From Hofstenia miamia (lineage: Eukaryota > Xenacoelomorpha > Acoela > Hofsteniidae), in contig CABFPE010000772.1 in NCBI GenBank assembly GCA_900660155.1, positions 181,926-214,616 on the forward strand: a stretch of 32,691 nucleotides of DNA, in the 5' to 3' direction. Made by a program: the position numbers and the translations under genes. Numbering within the stretch: the first letter of the stretch is position 1; each line of letters opens with the position of its first letter. The notes beneath the pieces were generated by a model, which was given only the letters and a program-made list of their open reading frames with translations, had not been told where the DNA came from and did no database searches. Positions 28,425 to 32,691 of the stretch are shown here, piece by piece.

Positions 28425-29856
28425 TAACTTGCATAAATTATAGTTTTCTTGTTCAAAATCAAATAACTTGAAAATATTGAATTATTTCAAAGAACTATTG
28501 AAATCCTCATTTTACAAATAAAAGGCGGTTGGTATTTAAATATTAGAAATGATTTGTAGTCATCTCTTTTACTTTGATTGTAAATTGCATTTTTGGTAAT
28601 AATTATATGTAGTGCTAAAATATACAAAACAGCAATTAGTTTGAAATAAACAACATTGTTTGTGTGGAAAAATCCCAATTTTGTGAGATTTAGCGACATT
28701 AATAGATTTTATGCTTATTGTCTGAAATGCTTAAAACTTGAATTCAGTTTATGACGTAAATTTCGACGCTCGATCGTATTATAAGGCGGTAGTTTTTCAT
28801 AGGTTTGAGGAATGTCAAACAAATTATTCAATATGGGGGTCTGTTTTAAAAGGTGAGTAAGAGTTACCTAGACATGTAGTGCTTAGCTTAACATAATTTC
28901 ATTTAACATTCAATGCTCAAATTAATTTTACGCCAAGGTTTTAACAAAGTGCTTCTCTAAAGTAAAAGAAATAGTATACTTGCAGAGTTAACTTTAAATC
29001 AACCAAGTATGTTTATGCTGCTAAATTTAAATTGTTTTAAGCACGACTAAATGATATCTTGTGAATATTACTCAATTTGATACAAAAAAGTGAATTTGAA
29101 AATTTTCCCTCGTAAAATACCAAAGATTGATTCAGAACAATGTCAGAGCAATATTCTTGAATCAGAAATGGGACCGGTTACCAGAAAGCAAAGTACAGCA
29201 ATGTATCAGGCTGCAACCGCTTGGAAATTTCATGAAGGCGGGTCATTTTTCCAGCTAAAATTGAAAACATATTTCTTGTTTTTTCTGATAAGCAGGGAAT
29301 ATTTTGGGTAGCTTAGAACAAAATCCTATGATAATCTAAAGGTTGAGAAGGTCTTATTGCTTCGGCAGGCTACAATATTGGATTTATTATAACAATTAAT
29401 TTTTTTTCTGTGGAATGTCTCATTACTTTCCACTATACATTGAAATTTTCTATTTTTGAGTGTGAAATTTTGTTCCATTTTTTGGGAACTATCTAGTAAT
29501 ACTCTTAACAGGAGTACCTTGTTTATAATAATGAAAATTCAAAATTCAATCTTCGGTATTTGCATTTGAAAATTTAAGCTTCATAAAAGTAAAGAAGGTT
29601 TAACCCTTTTATTTTTCTAATATTTGTGAAAGGGTTGCTTAAAATAGATTGGAAAGATTTTCGGTTGCAAATGCACTCAAGCGCAAATGTAAATTAAGAA
29701 GTTTAACACATTCTACTAGAAACGTAGCTATGTTTGACTTTAGCGGGAATTTTCTAAATATGTTTATTTGTTTATTTACATATTTATTGTTTAATTAAAT
29801 TTAAACCATCATGATTAATATGCACCTCTTAATTTTATATATTTTAAGTATCATAC
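28425..29856. other. Intergenic, no gene seen
   Basis: A 73-residue ORF at 29090-29311 and a minus ORF at 28487-28699 lack any recognisable feature. Confidence 0.45.
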
Positions 29857-30062
29857 AAAATAAATTAAACTAAAACATTCTTAATTCAGATTCACTGAAA
29901 AATGAGAAACTGATTAAAGTTATGCAAGAATTGATATATAGAAAATTTCAAAATTGTGTTTTTCTAGATATATAGTTATAATAATTGAAATTTTCGTATG
30001 CAATATAATCTTTGCATCACTATGTGAAATCTCCTAGATTGGAGCAGCTTCTGTAACTGCAN

Positions 30063-30099
<37 letters not shown>

Positions 30100-30115
30100 A
30101 TACAATGCAACGCAT
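29857..30115 (+). mobile_element. Diverged copy of the hAT MITE inner region
   Basis: AAATTAAACTAAAAC, a TTCACTGAAA step, CTGATTAAAGTTAT, AATTTCAAAATTGTG, TATAGTTATAAT and the central (TA)n align in order with 14985-15440. The GC-rich ends are missing, so it is degraded. Confidence 0.7.
30063..30100. repeat. (TA)n microsatellite within the hAT MITE relic
   Basis: TA array preceded by a single N at 30062, at the same internal position as in the 14564 copy. Confidence 0.95.
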
Positions 30116-32023
30116 GGTTGAGCACGTATCAAAATAATAACATGTTTACTGAAATTAAGCTAAACAGTGAAATATCTGAGGCAAGAATTTACATAACCAT
30201 CGCTTAAGCAAATTCTTTCATTAGGTACACTAGTTGTAGGAAAGGCAAGCACTTCTTCATGAAACTGAGGTAGAAAGTTGCCCTTGTGTCAATCGAATTA
30301 CAATCAGCAACTTGTGAAATATTTCTAAAACAATTTATACCTTTTTTAGAAAAGATTTGCAAGTTGTTGTTTAACAGAGTCAAGGTTTCGGGACACTATT
30401 ATGACATTACAGTACTGATAAATTTATTAAGATTTATGTGTAAATATTTATGGTTTAAGACTTGAAATTCTCATATAGATTTTATCCGGATTTACCTTTT
30501 ATAATGCCCCGTCCGCATTCACCCCTATAATGACCATCTTACAGTGAACAAATACAATTTCCCATATTAACATGTTTGCAGTCGTCCAAATGATATGTTT
30601 CCTCAGTGACGCAGCCAGGGGGAGCACGATGCCATGCCCCCTTGGGTTGGTCATCCATATCCTATTTCGCCTTTTTTTAATCCGTCCTGCGCCTTCATAA
30701 GCACACTCTCTATTCCCGTCCTTCAGTTAAAAATACTTGATGGCAAATTTCTTCCTTTCTTCTTTTTTTCAGGTTTCCTTTAGTTAAAAAAGGGGTGTAG
30801 TCACGACTATTGCTCACTATCTCCAATGCTAAAAAACAGCTTTTCTGCAAACAATATAAATATTCCTCCCTGCTTTTGCATATTCATTAGAAACCAATAA
30901 TGCAAAGATAAAATCCTTTTTATAAAAAATTCATATGACTCTATAAACATACTACTTTCTTCAACTGCCTTGAAATCATTGGAAAACTAAACTTGACTCC
31001 AAGTTTTACTACCTGAAAAAGATAGAACAATTTTAGAAATATTCTGAATTATAAGGATTAAATTCAAGCTTACATGTAAAGCTAAATGGACTTGTTTTTA
31101 AGTCAAAATAAATATAAGATCAATACATTTTTGCTTTTCTGGCTACTTACAATCTTCATAGAAAACCTATTCATGCATTGAATTTAATAGGTTTATCGTG
31201 AAAAAAACAACGCTAAATGTTTGAAACACTTCCTTAGAATGTAAATTTCGACTATATTGCACGTCAATAGGACACTTAATTATCCGTGATAATTTATTCA
31301 TCTGATTAGGTTTACAAAAATATTGAAAAATATACATTGAAAACTTCACAAAATTGCGTCAACTAACGCAGGGTTGGCGAGATCTGCCTGTGACTTAATT
31401 CTGCAAGGAACAAGATGATGTGTGGTCGTCATCTCCTATCAACACAATTGAAACATACATTCAACATTTACTTCTTTAGGAATTCAAGATTACTACATGC
31501 AACGAAGTGAAATTCATGAAATTCAGAATGGACGATCCAGGATGGTTTCTATAGGTTACATCTTGCATGTACAGAACCCTAGCCAATGTGGTCAGCTTCC
31601 ATTAAATCATATGGAGAAATTGAGAACATCATTTTTGTAAATGTTGTAGCCATCTAACGGATCAATTTGAAAATTTATATTGCCAANTTAATCCTATTTA
31701 AAGTATTGCAACTACTAGATGAACTTGTCGAATTCATATAGAACAATTTTGTATACTGTAAACTATCTTGCTTTATTTGAGTTTGCATGAAAATTACATT
31801 AAGAATGAAGGTAATTCATAAAAATTAATAGTTTGACTAGCGGCATATGTCAATCAATCATTTTAGGCATATTCAAACTGCAGATTACAAACATTCACTA
31901 GCAGAAGCAGAAGTGCAAGCCAGTTGGCACTGACTACCGGTCATATGTTCGAATTTGAATTAATCTATGTAATTAATTATAGTTAGTGACTTTAGTAATT
32001 ATGTGATTAACTGCAAGCATAAG
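30116..32023. other. Intergenic, no gene seen
   Basis: No supported gene. A CCAGGGGG...CCCCCTTGG foldback lies at about 30612-30645, of the kind found at the end of old elements. A single N is at 31687. Confidence 0.4.
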
Positions 32024-32045
32024 TGTTCATTAATATTAATGAACA
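32024..32045. repeat. 22-bp perfect palindrome
   Basis: TGTTCATTAA-TATTAATGAACA reads identically on both strands. Confidence 0.9.
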
Positions 32046-32189
32046 GTTTTATATAGCTCTGAGCAGTTTAGGGGTAAGGGGCAAATGTGTCAATTATTCT
32101 TCTAGGTCACACATGACCCGCGAAAATTTTGACACAAAGCTAAAAATTAATTGATGTTTACCGAAAAATCATATTCTGAAGGGCGGCCC

Positions 32190-32500
32190 CAGTAGTTGGC
32201 CGGCAATAGCTAATACCGACCGGCCGGTTTTGGTCGTAAAATTATATTAGCATTGTATATTTAATCTATGTAAGTACATGGTGTATATATATATAAGCTG
32301 TGCTTATCTAGATGATTACACATTCAAAGAGCTGATATTGCATAACGCAATTTTCAATCTATTATAACTACATTTCTAGCAAAACCCAATTTGGATATTT
32401 TCATTTTATCAATTCTTTGCATAACTTTAATCAGTTGTTTCCACTTTCATGGAATGAAAAACTGTGAACGTTTCAGTTTTATTTAGTTAGTTTACTTTGC
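32190..32500 (-). mobile_element. hAT MITE copy, inverted, running towards the window edge
   Basis: Starts CAGTAGTTGGCCGGC, a short-deleted form of the CAGAGTTGGAACCGGC end, then ACCGGCCGG repeats, a short (TA)n, and the reverse complement of the 14985-15530 sequence, including GCGTTATGCAATATCAGCTC and AACTAACTAAATAAAA. The copy lies on the opposite strand to the one at 14564 and continues past recognisable identity near 32500. Confidence 0.8.
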
Positions 32501-32691
32501 ATGATAGTTAAAATATATAAAACTAAGCGAGTAGCATTATCAATTATTATGTTTCACATTGCTGTAGAATTTGACCCCGTTAAGCATTTAATAACTTATA
32601 AGTACACAAATAAAATTTAAAGAATATTTCGCTAAAACTAAACATAATTGCTCGTTTAGTAGGATGTGTTTATTGACATTTGTATTTGAAT
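32501..32691. other. Window end, no gene seen
   Basis: May be the diverged remainder of the hAT MITE copy; no ORF. Confidence 0.35.

Noticed and set aside
29090..29311. 73-residue plus ORF
   Set aside because: No start context, no family feature and no neighbour supporting it.
30612..30645. CCAGGGGG...CCCCCTTGG foldback as a MITE end
   Set aside because: No second end or TSD; could be a single old hairpin.

Overview
This is an A+T-rich stretch of a eukaryotic, almost certainly animal, genome. It is dominated by mobile elements and their relics. The evidence for this is a Polinton/Maverick (adintovirus-like) element, a non-LTR retrotransposon with an SGNH-type ORF1 and an APE endonuclease ORF2, hAT- and mariner-like MITEs with target-site duplications, GT-AG intron-like gaps, long (TA)n microsatellites and assembly Ns. 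I see no tRNA, rRNA, CRISPR array or bacterial-style operon. The species cannot be named from the sequence.

Layout. (1) 1-3324 is the right-hand part of a Polinton, all genes on +: the C-terminus of protein-primed DNA polymerase B, a PX/pVI-like core protein, an adenovirus-type cysteine protease, a fibre-like protein broken by a frameshift and a stop, and a last frameshifted ORF pair. Integrase, packaging ATPase and both capsid genes are not in the window. A 37-bp tandem repeat follows at 3755-3920. (2) 5700-7970 is a decayed transposon-derived gene on + with intron-like gaps and an internal 183-bp duplication. (3) 9224-9638 is a MITE with 82-bp inverted repeats; half of another copy lies at 25014. 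(4) 9840-13000 is a decayed LINE (SGNH ORF1, APE endonuclease, endonuclease-to-RT linker), split by a 690-bp TA-target MITE. (5) 14564-15531 is a hAT MITE with a perfect 8-bp TSD, containing the 202-base assembly gap; related copies lie near 29857 and 32190. (6) 15843-16110 (minus) is a hAT-transposase-like relic. (7) 16896-16984 and 21000-21404 are further small inverted-repeat elements, the second with hAT features. (8) 22060-24250 is a zone of exact block duplications joined by single Ns, probably an assembly error. (9) 27625-28170 is the only plausible intact host gene, a secreted 181-residue protein of unknown function. The remainder is non-coding sequence with short repeats.

How the genes relate. 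The Polinton genes form a same-strand late-type virion block: PX (membrane-active or core protein), maturation protease and a fibre-like attachment protein. The most interesting signal is at the PX-protease overlap. A classic slippery heptamer, A AAA AAC, lies in the PX frame just before the PX stop, and a -1 shift enters the protease frame exactly upstream of a conserved-looking N-terminal segment that has no ATG of its own. The protease may therefore be made as a PX-PRO frameshift fusion. In adenoviruses a peptide from pVI is the protease cofactor, which would make such a fusion functionally sensible. This is inference and the copy could simply be decayed.
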